Assembly (NCBI GenBank): GCA_012798535.1
Contig: JAAZMZ010000002.1
Location: 1-64,000 of the forward strand
Direction of reading: 5' to 3'
DNA from: Leptolinea sp.
GTDB taxonomy: Bacteria > Chloroflexota > Anaerolineae > Anaerolineales > Anaerolineaceae
DNA length: 64,000 bases
Part shown: piece by piece, positions 1-8,325 of the stretch
Layout of the letters: each line of letters begins with the position of its first letter
Numbering within the stretch: the first letter of the stretch is position 1
Translations under genes and position numbers: made by a program
The notes under the pieces: generated by a model
Database searches by the model: none
Seen by the model: the letters and a program-made list of their open reading frames with translations, nothing else
What the model was told of the DNA's origin: nothing

Positions 1-383
1 GACCAACACCTGGCTGCTGCGTCGCAGAGCGCCACCTGAGTGATATTGATGTCGGCAAGACCAAGATCATCTGCTTCGTCACCATTCAGGTGTTGGCCGT
101 CATCTCCGGTTTTATGACCTCCGGTCAGGTGCTGGCAGGTTCGTTCAGTTTTGGCCGCGGTTGGGAATTGGACGTGATCAGCGCTGTGATCATCGGCGGC
201 ACCAGTTTCAACGGAGGTATCGGCAAGGTCTGGGGAACTCTCTGGGGTGTCATTTTTATCGGTGTGATTTCCAACGGTATGACCCTGTTGAACTTCGACA
301 TCTACACGCAGTATGTGGTACGCGGCATCATCATGTTCCTGGCTGTGTTCATCAGTTCTTATCGTGTGAACATCAAAGCCTAG
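1..383 (+). CDS. ABC sugar permease, ribose/xylose type (3' part)
   Basis: This is the C-terminal part of a membrane permease of the RbsC/XylH family; the gene starts before the window. The readable frame has the family's late motifs: a segment like LSDIDVGKTK, then a helix, then GWELDVISAVIIGGTSFNGG and a final hydrophobic segment ending at TAG. Such permeases import pentoses or other monosaccharides with a periplasmic binding protein and a double ATPase. The following LacI, xylulokinase and xylosidase genes make xylose a likely substrate (inference). The first ten or so residues match the family poorly, which may reflect the sequence end. Confidence 0.85.
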   Translation, partial: PTPGCCVAERHLSDIDVGKTKIICFVTIQVLAVISGFMTSGQVLAGSFSFGRGWELDVISAVIIGGTSFNGGIGKVWGTLWGVIFIGVISNGMTLLNFDIYTQYVVRGIIMFLAVFISSYRVNIKA

Positions 384-404
384 CCTGCTCCGATTAACCT
401 TTTT

Positions 405-432
405 GCCCCGGCCTCTTGACCGGGGCTTTTTT
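405..432 (+). terminator. Intrinsic terminator after the permease gene
   Basis: A 7-bp GC stem (GCCCCGG / CCGGGGC) with an 8-base loop is followed by six T. It lies 22 bases after the permease stop and separates that operon from the LacI gene. Confidence 0.9.
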
Positions 433-494
433 ATCGAGCATCTGACTGACATTTTCTGGCGCGGGAATGATCAAACCTCAATTGGTCTGTGCCG

Positions 495-522
495 TTGACA
501 TCATCGATAAAAAGGATAGAAT
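495..522 (+). promoter_or_regulatory. Sigma-70-like promoter of the first LacI gene
   Basis: TTGACA (495-500) and TAGAAT (517-522) are spaced by 16 bases. An operator-like palindrome starts 4 bases downstream, as expected for an autoregulated repressor gene. Confidence 0.7.
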
Positions 523-526
523 TGAC

Positions 527-540
527 TGTGAACGTTTACA
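527..540. promoter_or_regulatory. LacI-family operator
   Basis: TGTGAACGTTTACA is a near-perfect palindrome with the central CG typical of LacI/PurR-family operators. It covers the expected transcription start of the LacI gene, so it probably mediates autorepression. Confidence 0.7.
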
Positions 541-559
541 GAAAAGGTACTAAAGTTCT

Positions 560-1597
560 ATGCCAAAGAATTCAGAAAAATCCCCTTACAGCTCGGTCAC
601 CATTATCGATGTCGCCCGAGAAGCCGGAGTGTCTTATGGCACAGTTTCGAGGGTGATCAATAATTCTCCCAACGTGAAAATGGAAACTCGCGAGAGGGTC
701 AAGGATGTGATCAATCGTATGGGTTTCGTGGGGAATCGCAGCGCACGCAGCCTGGTCAGTGGACGAACGCATATGATTGGTCTGCTCATTCCAGATCTGG
801 GCACCGCCTACATCGGAGAGATCATCCGGGGAATCGATATCGAACTGGAAACTGCCCAGTACAACATGATGCTCTACACCACACACCGGCGCGAGATCAA
901 GGAATCAGGGTACATCTACTCGTTGATACAAAGCGGAGTGGACGGTTTGATCCTGATCCTACCGCGCAACCCGGCAAATTATCTCGAGAAACTAAGATCG
1001 CTGCAATTCCCCTATGTTCTGGTGGATCACCAGGGGATCGACGATCAGGGTCCGGCCGTTGGTGCAACCAATTATCAGGGCGCCTACGACGCCACGGAAT
1101 ATCTCATCGGTCTTGGGCATAAGAGAATTGCTTTTATCACCGGAAGCATGGATCTGGGTTGTTCTCAGGAAAGGCTTGCCGGTTATAAAGCCGCTATGAA
1201 GAAGTACGCCATCCCACTTGTCAAAGAATGGATCATCGAAGGGGATTTCGAGATGAGCACAGGCTATGTCAGTGCCAAAGTACTCATGTCCTTTACCGAA
1301 AAGCCGACCGCCATCTTTGCGTCCAATGACATGATGGCTCTTGGTGTAATGAACGCCGTTCGGGATATTGGCCTGCGCATTCCCGGGGACATATCGGTTA
1401 TAGGTTTTGATGATATCTTCCAGGCCGGTCAGACCATGCCAGGCCTGACAACAGTTCACCAGCCGTTGGAAAGAATGGGCCGCGAGGCTACCCTGATGCT
1501 GATCGATATGATGGAGAAAGGTGAGATCAAGACCGGGAAAATCGAATTACCCACCCGACTGGTTTTACGAGATTCGTGCCGGAGTTTTCCGGCCTGA
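560..1597 (+). CDS. LacI-family transcriptional regulator (pentose operon)
   Basis: This 345-residue protein has an N-terminal LacI helix-turn-helix (residues 14-60, recognition helix VSYGTVSRVINN), a hinge helix, and a periplasmic-binding-like sugar sensor (about 70-340). It is expected to repress sugar genes until a sugar binds. The ATG at 560 follows a promoter and palindromic operator. The next gene is xylB, so xylose or a xylo-oligosaccharide is the likely signal (inference). It is a close paralog of the regulator at 5718-6749, with the same VSYGTVSRV recognition helix. Confidence 0.9.
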   Translation: MPKNSEKSPYSSVTIIDVAREAGVSYGTVSRVINNSPNVKMETRERVKDVINRMGFVGNRSARSLVSGRTHMIGLLIPDLGTAYIGEIIRGIDIELETAQYNMMLYTTHRREIKESGYIYSLIQSGVDGLILILPRNPANYLEKLRSLQFPYVLVDHQGIDDQGPAVGATNYQGAYDATEYLIGLGHKRIAFITGSMDLGCSQERLAGYKAAMKKYAIPLVKEWIIEGDFEMSTGYVSAKVLMSFTEKPTAIFASNDMMALGVMNAVRDIGLRIPGDISVIGFDDIFQAGQTMPGLTTVHQPLERMGREATLMLIDMMEKGEIKTGKIELPTRLVLRDSCRSFPA

Positions 1598-1673
1598 CCG
1601 GTCGCCAATTTGATCGAATCTGTACTATTATTCAGGCATTCCCCACCTCACTTGAATAAAAGGAAAAGCTCAC

Positions 1674-3173
1674 ATGAAATCATTGTTTCTTGGCATTGAT
1701 GTATCAACCACAGGATCAAAAGCCCTGCTGGTGGATGAACAGGGTACGGTTGTCGCTTCCGCTGTGTCAGAGCATTCCATATCCACGCCCAAACCGCTCT
1801 GGTCCGAACAGGATCCGCAGGAGTGGTGGGACGCCTCGCAGAAAAGCATCCGCCAGGTGATCAAAGAAGCCGGGATCAAGGGTGACGATATCAAGGGAAT
1901 CGGCCTCACCGGGCAAATGCACGGGCTGGTGATGATGGATGCCGCGGGTAAAGTGCTGCGTCCAGCCATTCTATGGAATGACCAGCGCACCGGTGAAGAA
2001 TGCGAAGAGATCACCCGCATGGTCGGATTTGAAAAATTACTGGCTCTGTGCGGTAACAAGGCATTGACCGGTTTTACCGCACCTAAAATCCTCTGGGTAC
2101 GCAAACACGAACCGGAGATATACGCAAAAACTGCACACATTTTACTGCCCAAAGATTATGTGCGCCTTCAGTTAACCGGCGATTATGCTGTTGATAAAGC
2201 CGACGGGTCCGGCATGATCCTTTTTGACCTGAAAAAACGAACCTGGTCCAAAGAGATCATCGATATCCTGGAGATTCCGGAAAGCTGGCTGCCCAAAAGC
2301 TTTGAAGGGTCTGAAGTGACCGGCGTGGTAACAGCCAAAGCCGCGGAATTGACTGGTTTGAAAGCCGGAACCCCGGTTGTAGGTGGAGGCGGCGACCAGG
2401 CCGCGCAAGCGGTGGGAGTTGGAGCGGTAACACCAGGCATTGTGGCACTCACTCTGGGAACTTCCGGCGTGGTCTTTGCCACAACACCTTCCCCGTTGAT
2501 CGAACCACAGGGCCGGCTGCACGCGTTCTGCCATTCAGTGCCGGGCGCCTGGCACTTCATGGGTGTCATGCTGTCGGCGGCCGGCTCTTTGCGCTGGTAT
2601 CGCGACACACTGGCTCCCGGGATGAACTATGATGATCTGCTGGCTCCCGCGGCAGATATTCCCGCCGGCAGCGAAGGCCTGCTGTTCCTGCCCTACCTTA
2701 CCGGGGAGCGCACTCCGCATCCGGACCCGCTGGCAAGAGGTGCTTTCGTCGGCCTGACCATTCGCCATACCAAAGCCCATATGACGCGTTCCGTAATCGA
2801 AGGCGTTTCCTTTGGACTGCGCGATTCCATGGAATTGATCAAGAATGCCGGACTGGGGAAGATCAAACAGGTTCGTGTTTCAGGCGGCGGTGCACGCAGT
2901 CCCCTCTGGAGACAGATGCTTTCGGACGTTATGAACAGCGAACTGGTAACGGTAAATACCACAGAAGGCGCCGCCTTTGGTGCGGCACTGCTGGCCGGAG
3001 TCGGTGTTGGAACCTGGAAGTCCGTCGAAGAAAGCTGCAATGCGACGATAAAAACCCTGGATAAAACAACGGCCAACCCGGCGGCGGTAAAGACTTATGA
3101 AAAAGTCTATCAGCAGTACATCGCCCTTTACCCGGCTCTCAAACCTTCCTTTACAGGTCTGTCAGAGCTTTAA
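1674..3173 (+). CDS. xylB: Xylulokinase
   Basis: A 499-residue FGGY-family sugar kinase, the usual length for XylB, which phosphorylates D-xylulose to xylulose 5-phosphate in the cytoplasm. Visible motifs are the N-terminal phosphate-binding FLGIDVSTTGSKALL, the xylulokinase GLTGQMHGLV motif near residue 80, ILWNDQRT, and the C-terminal nucleotide-binding VSGGGARSPLWRQML. The start has an AAAGGAAAAG ribosome site. It lies between the LacI regulator and a GH3 enzyme, so the three probably form one operon for xylan-derived sugars. Confidence 0.93.
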   Translation: MKSLFLGIDVSTTGSKALLVDEQGTVVASAVSEHSISTPKPLWSEQDPQEWWDASQKSIRQVIKEAGIKGDDIKGIGLTGQMHGLVMMDAAGKVLRPAILWNDQRTGEECEEITRMVGFEKLLALCGNKALTGFTAPKILWVRKHEPEIYAKTAHILLPKDYVRLQLTGDYAVDKADGSGMILFDLKKRTWSKEIIDILEIPESWLPKSFEGSEVTGVVTAKAAELTGLKAGTPVVGGGGDQAAQAVGVGAVTPGIVALTLGTSGVVFATTPSPLIEPQGRLHAFCHSVPGAWHFMGVMLSAAGSLRWYRDTLAPGMNYDDLLAPAADIPAGSEGLLFLPYLTGERTPHPDPLARGAFVGLTIRHTKAHMTRSVIEGVSFGLRDSMELIKNAGLGKIKQVRVSGGGARSPLWRQMLSDVMNSELVTVNTTEGAAFGAALLAGVGVGTWKSVEESCNATIKTLDKTTANPAAVKTYEKVYQQYIALYPALKPSFTGLSEL

Positions 3174-3202
3174 ATTTTGAATAAACAAGGATATCTTTAT
3201 TC

Positions 3203-5344
3203 ATGACTTCTACAGAGAACGAAAAACCCATCTATCTGGACCCCACACAACCACTCGAAGACCGGGTGAAAGACCTGATCTTCCGCATGACCCTTGAGGA
3301 AAAAGTAAGCCAGATGCCGAACAATGCGGCAGAAATCAGCCGTCTGGGTATCCCTATGTACAATTTCTGGAACGAGGCGCTGCATGGTGTCGGCCGTAAC
3401 GGGCGGGCTACCGTCTTCCCGCAGGCCATCGGCATGGCAGCCACCTGGGATCCCGACCTGATCGAAAAAGTGGCCACGGCTATCAGTACCGAAGCCCGCG
3501 CAAAATACCACGAGACGATGCGCAAACGCGGAAATACCCTTATATACCAGGGTTTGACTTTCTGGTCGCCCAATGTGAATCTCTTCCGTGATCCACGCTG
3601 GGGCCGCGGTCAGGAAACGTGGGGGGAGGATCCTTTTCTCACCGGCGAGATGGGTGCCGCGTTCGTTCGAGGGATGCAGGGGAATGACCCGAAATACCTT
3701 CGCACGGCTGCCTGTGCCAAGCATTATGCCGTGCACAGCGGCCCGGAAGGTCAGAGGCACTCCTTCGATGCCAGGGTGACTAAACGAGAGTTATATGATA
3801 CCTATCTTCCGGCCTTCAAGAAACTGGTCATGGAAGCCAATGTGGAAATGGTGATGGGCGCGTACAACCGATTGTATGGGGTACCCTGCTGCGCCTCAGA
3901 CCTGCTGATCAATGAAATCCTGCGAAAAGAATGGGGATTTAAGGGGCACTTTGTGTCAGATTGCGAAGCGCTGACGGATTTCCATAAATATCAAAATTTC
4001 ACAAAGGATGTGGTCGAATCGGCTGCCGTCGCGTTAAAAGCTGGCTGCGACATGAGCTGTTCCTGCACATACGAATACCTGCCCGAAGCCATCGAGAGAG
4101 GGCTGATCACCGAAGCAGATATCGATGAATCTCTGAGCCGGACACTGGCCACACGTTTCAAGCTGGGGATGTTCGATCCGCCGGAAATGGTGCCGTTCTC
4201 TTCCATTCCCATGAGTGTGGTCGGATGTGAAGAACACCGGGAACTCTCGTACGAAGCCGCCAAACGTTCGATCGTTCTTCTTAAGAATAAAAATGACCTT
4301 CTGCCGTTCACCGAAAAAGTCCGGGATATCTATGTGGTCGGTCCCAATGCCGCCAACCTGGATTGTCTGCTGGGCAGCTACTTCGGGATTGGCGAATTCA
4401 TGACAACCGCTCTGGAGGGCATCGCGCGGCAGGCGCCGGAAGGTACCAAGGTGGAATATAAACACGGCACCTTGCTGGCACAGGACAGCGCCAACCCATG
4501 GGACTGGTCGCTGCAGGCGGCACCCGAAGCGGATGTCACAATAGCCTGTATGGGGCTGGCTCCGCTGCTGGAAGGCGAGGAGGGTGACGCCCTGCTCTCC
4601 ACACAGCAGGGGGATCGAGAAAAAATCGAACTGCCGGTGCAACAGGTGGAATATATCAAGAACCTTGTGGTGCGCGGCGCACGCGTTGTTCTGGTGCTGT
4701 TCGGTGGTAGTCCCATTGCCCTCGGTGAACTCGCAGATATGGTCGAAGCTGTAGTGTTCGTCTGGTATCCCGGTTCAGAAGGTGGAAAGGCCCTGGCGGA
4801 TGTACTGTTTGGCCGTGTATCCCCTTCCGGCAAACTGCCGCTCACTTTCCCGGCTTCCACCGATCAACTCCCCGCGTTCGATGATTACAGCATGGATAAC
4901 CGCACGTACCGTTATTCCAAAGAAACGCCCCTTTATCCATTCGGATTCGGCCTCAGCTACAGCAAATTCACTTACAACCACCTCAAATTGGAGAGGAATG
5001 AGGTCAAGGCCGGTTCCTCCATTTCCCTTCAGTTCGATCTTACCAATGCGGGCGATCGTGAAGCGGAAGAAGTGGCTCAAGTTTACCTCACCGATGAAAA
5101 AGCATCGGTCAAGGTTCCGATTTACAAACTGATCGGATTCAAACGCCTGTGCCTGCAGCCCGGTGAAACCCGCGAGATTAACTTTACAATCACTCCAGAG
5201 ATGATGTCGCTGGTCAATGATGACGGCCAATCCGTTCTGGAAGCCGGTACCTTCACTGTTCATGTGGGTGGCAGTTCTCCGCACCAGCGTTCTGTAGATC
5301 TCGGCCTGCAACCTTCCCTCACCGCGAGGTTTACTGTCTCTTAG
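3203..5344 (+). CDS. GH3 beta-xylosidase / beta-glucosidase
   Basis: A 713-residue glycoside hydrolase family 3 enzyme without a signal peptide, so probably cytoplasmic and acting on imported oligosaccharides. The TIM-barrel domain carries the nucleophile region VSDCEAL, with Asp253 as likely nucleophile; the SDC form is common in beta-xylosidases. The alpha/beta sandwich domain follows (VVGPNAAN, then GEEGD), and a fibronectin III-like domain ends the protein (about 590-690). It starts 30 bases after xylB. The xylosidase assignment rests on context and the SDC motif; beta-glucosidase or arabinosidase activity is possible. Confidence 0.88.
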   Translation: MTSTENEKPIYLDPTQPLEDRVKDLIFRMTLEEKVSQMPNNAAEISRLGIPMYNFWNEALHGVGRNGRATVFPQAIGMAATWDPDLIEKVATAISTEARAKYHETMRKRGNTLIYQGLTFWSPNVNLFRDPRWGRGQETWGEDPFLTGEMGAAFVRGMQGNDPKYLRTAACAKHYAVHSGPEGQRHSFDARVTKRELYDTYLPAFKKLVMEANVEMVMGAYNRLYGVPCCASDLLINEILRKEWGFKGHFVSDCEALTDFHKYQNFTKDVVESAAVALKAGCDMSCSCTYEYLPEAIERGLITEADIDESLSRTLATRFKLGMFDPPEMVPFSSIPMSVVGCEEHRELSYEAAKRSIVLLKNKNDLLPFTEKVRDIYVVGPNAANLDCLLGSYFGIGEFMTTALEGIARQAPEGTKVEYKHGTLLAQDSANPWDWSLQAAPEADVTIACMGLAPLLEGEEGDALLSTQQGDREKIELPVQQVEYIKNLVVRGARVVLVLFGGSPIALGELADMVEAVVFVWYPGSEGGKALADVLFGRVSPSGKLPLTFPASTDQLPAFDDYSMDNRTYRYSKETPLYPFGFGLSYSKFTYNHLKLERNEVKAGSSISLQFDLTNAGDREAEEVAQVYLTDEKASVKVPIYKLIGFKRLCLQPGETREINFTITPEMMSLVNDDGQSVLEAGTFTVHVGGSSPHQRSVDLGLQPSLTARFTVS

Positions 5345-5373
5345 GCAGGGAAGAAGAGGTAATCCATTTTGAA

Positions 5374-5411
5374 ACGGCTCCACTTCAGGGTTTTCCGGAA
5401 GATGGAGCCGT
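5374..5411 (+). terminator. Strong hairpin after the GH3 gene
   Basis: ACGGCTCCA pairs with TGGAGCCGT, and an inner CTTC/GAAG stem extends it. It lies 30 bases after the stop. No T-tract follows, so it may act as an mRNA 3' end stabiliser or weak terminator. Confidence 0.5.
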
Positions 5412-5496
5412 ATGATTTATGACACATAGAGAACCGGAAAAATGTAATGAATAGCCAGAGGTAGGACGAATTTGTTTGTTTGCACAACATTCATAC

Positions 5497-5524
5497 TTGA
5501 CAAGCACTTTGGTTTTGCTATAAT
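5497..5524 (+). promoter_or_regulatory. Consensus sigma-70-like promoter
   Basis: TTGACA (5497-5502), a 16-base spacer and TATAAT (5519-5524) match both hexamers perfectly. An operator starts 6 bases downstream. It would give the second LacI gene and the sugar ABC operon a leader of about 190 bases. Confidence 0.8.
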
Positions 5525-5529
5525 AACTT

Positions 5530-5543
5530 TGTAAACGCTTCCA
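5530..5543. promoter_or_regulatory. LacI-family operator O1
   Basis: TGTAAACGCTTCCA, a half-symmetric site with central CG, lies over the start point of the promoter at 5497-5524. It is the first of three related sites in this intergenic region. Confidence 0.7.
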
Positions 5544-5620
5544 TACTATTATTCACCCAGCGACGGATAAAACGAATTTAAAGACGATTGCATAGAGGGA
5601 ATGGTTTCATTCCGTCATAA

Positions 5621-5634
5621 TGTAAACGCTCCCA
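5621..5634. promoter_or_regulatory. LacI-family operator O2
   Basis: TGTAAACGCTCCCA is nearly the same as the site at 5530 (12 of 14 bases). The 91-base spacing allows DNA looping by a tetrameric or paired repressor. Confidence 0.65.
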
Positions 5635-5673
5635 TTGATATTTTTCAGGTATTTCTTCATTTGGAATAGATTT

Positions 5674-5689
5674 GCGTAAACGCTTACGC
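5674..5689. promoter_or_regulatory. LacI-family operator O3
   Basis: GCGTAAACGCTTACGC is a 16-bp palindrome with one mismatched pair. It is the most symmetric of the three sites and lies 28 bases before the LacI start codon. Confidence 0.7.
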
Positions 5690-5717
5690 GGGTAAAAGGA
5701 AGGTTATCCCCTCGCGC

Positions 5718-6749
5718 ATGAGAACTCCAGGACAGGTTTCGAACAATATCACCATCTTTGAGGTCGCCTCACAGGCTGGTGTTTCCTATGGAACCGTCTC
5801 GCGCGTTCTTAATAATGATCCGCATGTTCGCGTGGAAACCCGTGAAAAAGTCAATCGCGTTATTCAAGATCTGGGCTATGTCGTAAACCGCCAGGCGCGC
5901 AGTCTGGCCGGCGGGAAGACGCATGTCGTCGGTATTCTGGTTCCCGACCTGGGAACCGGGTATATCGGAGAGATCATCCAGGGCATCGATACGGAACTCC
6001 AACTGGCCGGATATGACCTGATGCTGTACACCACTCACCGCACTCCAGTACTGGAAGCCGATTATGTGGGCAGTCTGGCGCAGGGAGTCGCTGATGGATT
6101 GATCCTGGTTCTGCCCCGCCACCCAGAAGATTATATTGGCACCCTGAGAGCCCGGCACTTCCCCTTTGTCCTGGTCGATCACCAGGGTTCTGGACGGGAT
6201 TGTCCGGCAGTCGGAGCCGCCAACTGGCAGGGGGCTTACAACGCCACCGAGTATCTGGTCAATCTGGGGCATACCCGGATCGGATTCATCACCGGATGGA
6301 TGGATCTCGGCGCGGCTGTCGATCGATTGGAAGGATATAAAGCCGCCCTTTGGGCATACCATATCCCCTTTCTTGAAGAACTGGTGCGCGAGAGCACTTT
6401 TCACCAGTTGGACGGGTATAACAGCGCCATGGATTTGTTGAATCTACCCAATCCGCCCACAGCCATCTTCGCCTCGAATGATGTCATGGCGTTGGGTGTC
6501 ATGGATGCTGTCCGTGAAAAAGGATTGAAAATCCCGGAAGATATTTCCATCGTTGGTTTTGATGATATTCCCCAGGCAAGCATAATTCACCCGGCGCTGA
6601 CAACGGTAAGACAACCCCTGCGCAATATGGGGAGTGTTGCAACACAGATGTTATTGGAATTACTCGGTAACCCGGCCACACCTACAAAACGAATTGAACT
6701 GCCAACCGGGCTGGTAGTGCGTGATTCCTGCCGCCCGCCTCGGAGTTGA
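5718..6749 (+). CDS. LacI-family transcriptional regulator (arabinoside operon)
   Basis: A 343-residue repressor with a LacI HTH (about 11-58) and a sugar-sensor domain (PDLGTGYIGEIIQGID, then IFASNDVMALGVMDAV near the C-terminus). It closely resembles the regulator at 560-1597 across the full length. Three operators and a consensus promoter precede it. It heads a likely operon with a binding protein, two permeases and a GH51 enzyme, so an arabinose-containing oligosaccharide is the probable inducer (inference). Confidence 0.9.
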   Translation: MRTPGQVSNNITIFEVASQAGVSYGTVSRVLNNDPHVRVETREKVNRVIQDLGYVVNRQARSLAGGKTHVVGILVPDLGTGYIGEIIQGIDTELQLAGYDLMLYTTHRTPVLEADYVGSLAQGVADGLILVLPRHPEDYIGTLRARHFPFVLVDHQGSGRDCPAVGAANWQGAYNATEYLVNLGHTRIGFITGWMDLGAAVDRLEGYKAALWAYHIPFLEELVRESTFHQLDGYNSAMDLLNLPNPPTAIFASNDVMALGVMDAVREKGLKIPEDISIVGFDDIPQASIIHPALTTVRQPLRNMGSVATQMLLELLGNPATPTKRIELPTGLVVRDSCRPPRS

Positions 6750-6844
6750 TCGTTAAGAAGGAGGTGATTGACACTTTTCCACAGGTTCTAAGAACGATTT
6801 TCATACCTCAATGTACTCAAAAATAGAAAAAGGAGAAGGATGTT

Positions 6845-8140
6845 ATGCGCAACAAAATGTTCAAGTGTCTAAGTATTCTGATGATTGCTGTCTTCGTTCT
6901 GGCAGCAGTACCGGCTCCGGCTGTTGTCGCAAAAGCCCCTGCCGCTGACAAGGTCACCATCACCTGGTGGCACATCACCACCAAAGATCCGGGACTTTCG
7001 GACTGGAAAAAGATGGCCGATGATTACATGAAAGCTCACCCGAACGTGAACATCGAGATCACCGTTCTGGAAAATGAAGCTTTCAAGACCAAACTGACCA
7101 CCGTTATGCAGTCCGGTGAAGTTCCCGATATCTTCCAGAGCTGGGGTGGTGCCGGTCTGGTCGAACAGATTAATGCCGGTTTGTTGAAAGACATCACCGC
7201 TGATCTGGATGCCGACGGCGGCAAATGGCGGAAGTCCTTCGCCCCCGGCGCCCTCGCGGTGTTCGCCAAAGATGGCAAGAACTACGGCGTGCCGTGGGAT
7301 ATGGGTGCGGTAACCTGGTGGTACAACAAAGACCTCTTCAAAAAAGCTGGCATTGAAAAAGAACCCGCCACCTGGACTGAATTTCTGGCTGACGTGAAGA
7401 AACTCAAAGACGCCGGTATTACCCCCATCTCTCTGGGTGAAGGTCACTCCTGGACCGGTATGCACATGTGGTCATACCTGGCCACCCGCATCGGCGGACA
7501 GAAAGCCTTCGAAGCAGCGCTAAACCGCACCGGTTCCTTCGCCGATCCCGCGTTCGTCAAAGCCGGTGAAGAGCTCAAGAAACTCATCGACATGAAACCC
7601 TTCCAGGAAGGCTTCCTGGGCGCGACCCATGATGACATGCAGGCCACTTTTGGCAATGGCAAAGCCGCCATGGAACTCTCCGGCCAGTGGGCTCCTACCA
7701 CACAGGCTGCCAACAGCGCCGATCAGAAGGGTGTCGCCAACCTTGGCATGTTCGGCTTCCCGGCTGTCGAAGGCGGCGCCGGTAAAGGTACTGATGTTGT
7801 CGGCGGCGGTAATGGTTTCGCCATCGGCAAGAATGCCTCCAAGGAAGCTGTTGACTTCGTCAAATACCTGACCAATGTTGAAAACCAGACCATTATCGGT
7901 GCCCATAACTCGGGTATTCCCGTGGTTGTTGGCGCGGAATCCGGTCTGAAAGAAGACATGAAAATGGTTCAGCAGACCTTCGCCAAAGCCGAATACTTCC
8001 AACTGTACTACGATCAGTTCCTGCCCGCTCTGGTTGGCGGTACCATCAATGATGAAACCCAGAAACTCTTCGCCGGACAGGCCACACCGGAAGAAGTAGC
8101 CAAAGCCATTGAAGCCAGTGCCAAAGAAAACATGAAGTAA
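6845..8140 (+). CDS. Sugar ABC transporter substrate-binding protein
   Basis: A 431-residue extracytoplasmic solute-binding protein of family 1 (MalE/UgpB type). It has a signal peptide (about 1-30, basic start, hydrophobic core, AVVAKA end) and no lipobox Cys. The mature part starts with ITWWHIT, typical of oligosaccharide binders, and contains VPWDMGAVTWWYNKDLF. It delivers an oligosaccharide to the two permeases downstream. No ATPase gene is present, so a shared MsmK-like ATPase encoded elsewhere is likely. A stable hairpin follows the gene. Confidence 0.92.
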   Translation: MRNKMFKCLSILMIAVFVLAAVPAPAVVAKAPAADKVTITWWHITTKDPGLSDWKKMADDYMKAHPNVNIEITVLENEAFKTKLTTVMQSGEVPDIFQSWGGAGLVEQINAGLLKDITADLDADGGKWRKSFAPGALAVFAKDGKNYGVPWDMGAVTWWYNKDLFKKAGIEKEPATWTEFLADVKKLKDAGITPISLGEGHSWTGMHMWSYLATRIGGQKAFEAALNRTGSFADPAFVKAGEELKKLIDMKPFQEGFLGATHDDMQATFGNGKAAMELSGQWAPTTQAANSADQKGVANLGMFGFPAVEGGAGKGTDVVGGGNGFAIGKNASKEAVDFVKYLTNVENQTIIGAHNSGIPVVVGAESGLKEDMKMVQQTFAKAEYFQLYYDQFLPALVGGTINDETQKLFAGQATPEEVAKAIEASAKENMK

Positions 8141-8154
8141 GATGTAAGTAATAA

Positions 8155-8196
8155 AACAGGTGCGGGAAGGGTTTTTATACCCTATCCGCACCTGTT
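8155..8196 (+). promoter_or_regulatory. Intercistronic hairpin after the binding-protein gene
   Basis: AACAGGTGCGG pairs perfectly with CCGCACCTGTT (11 bp), with an inner GGGT/ACCC stem. No T-tract follows and the permease genes continue. Such hairpins commonly protect binding-protein mRNA from 3' exonucleases, so that it outnumbers the permease message. Confidence 0.65.
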
Positions 8197-8213
8197 GTTG
8201 AATCAGTTATACC

Positions 8214-8273
8214 TGTTCCGCAGGTGTTGTCAATTAATGTATCATTGAAGCTAACTGCAATACCTGCGGAACA
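8214..8273. repeat. 12-bp inverted repeat between binding-protein and permease genes
   Basis: TGTTCCGCAGGT (8214-8225) and ACCTGCGGAACA (8262-8273) are exact reverse complements separated by 36 bases. The first arm is also part of a small hairpin of its own (ACCTG...CAGGT). It could be a second RNA structure or a protein site. The in-frame GTG at 8224 lies inside it, which argues against that start codon. Confidence 0.6.
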
Positions 8274-8325
8274 ATATCCGGAAAAGATCCATCTTTCTGG
8301 ATATTCCATTCAAGAAAGGGACATT

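Noticed and set aside
1-30. Frameshift or mutation at the start of the ABC permease fragment
   Set aside because: The first residues fit the family poorly, but this is the window edge and too short to judge.
8224-8325. GTG 8224 as start of the first sugar permease
   Set aside because: It lies inside an RNA inverted repeat, lacks a ribosome site, and adds residues unlike the family; ATG 8326 has a good site.
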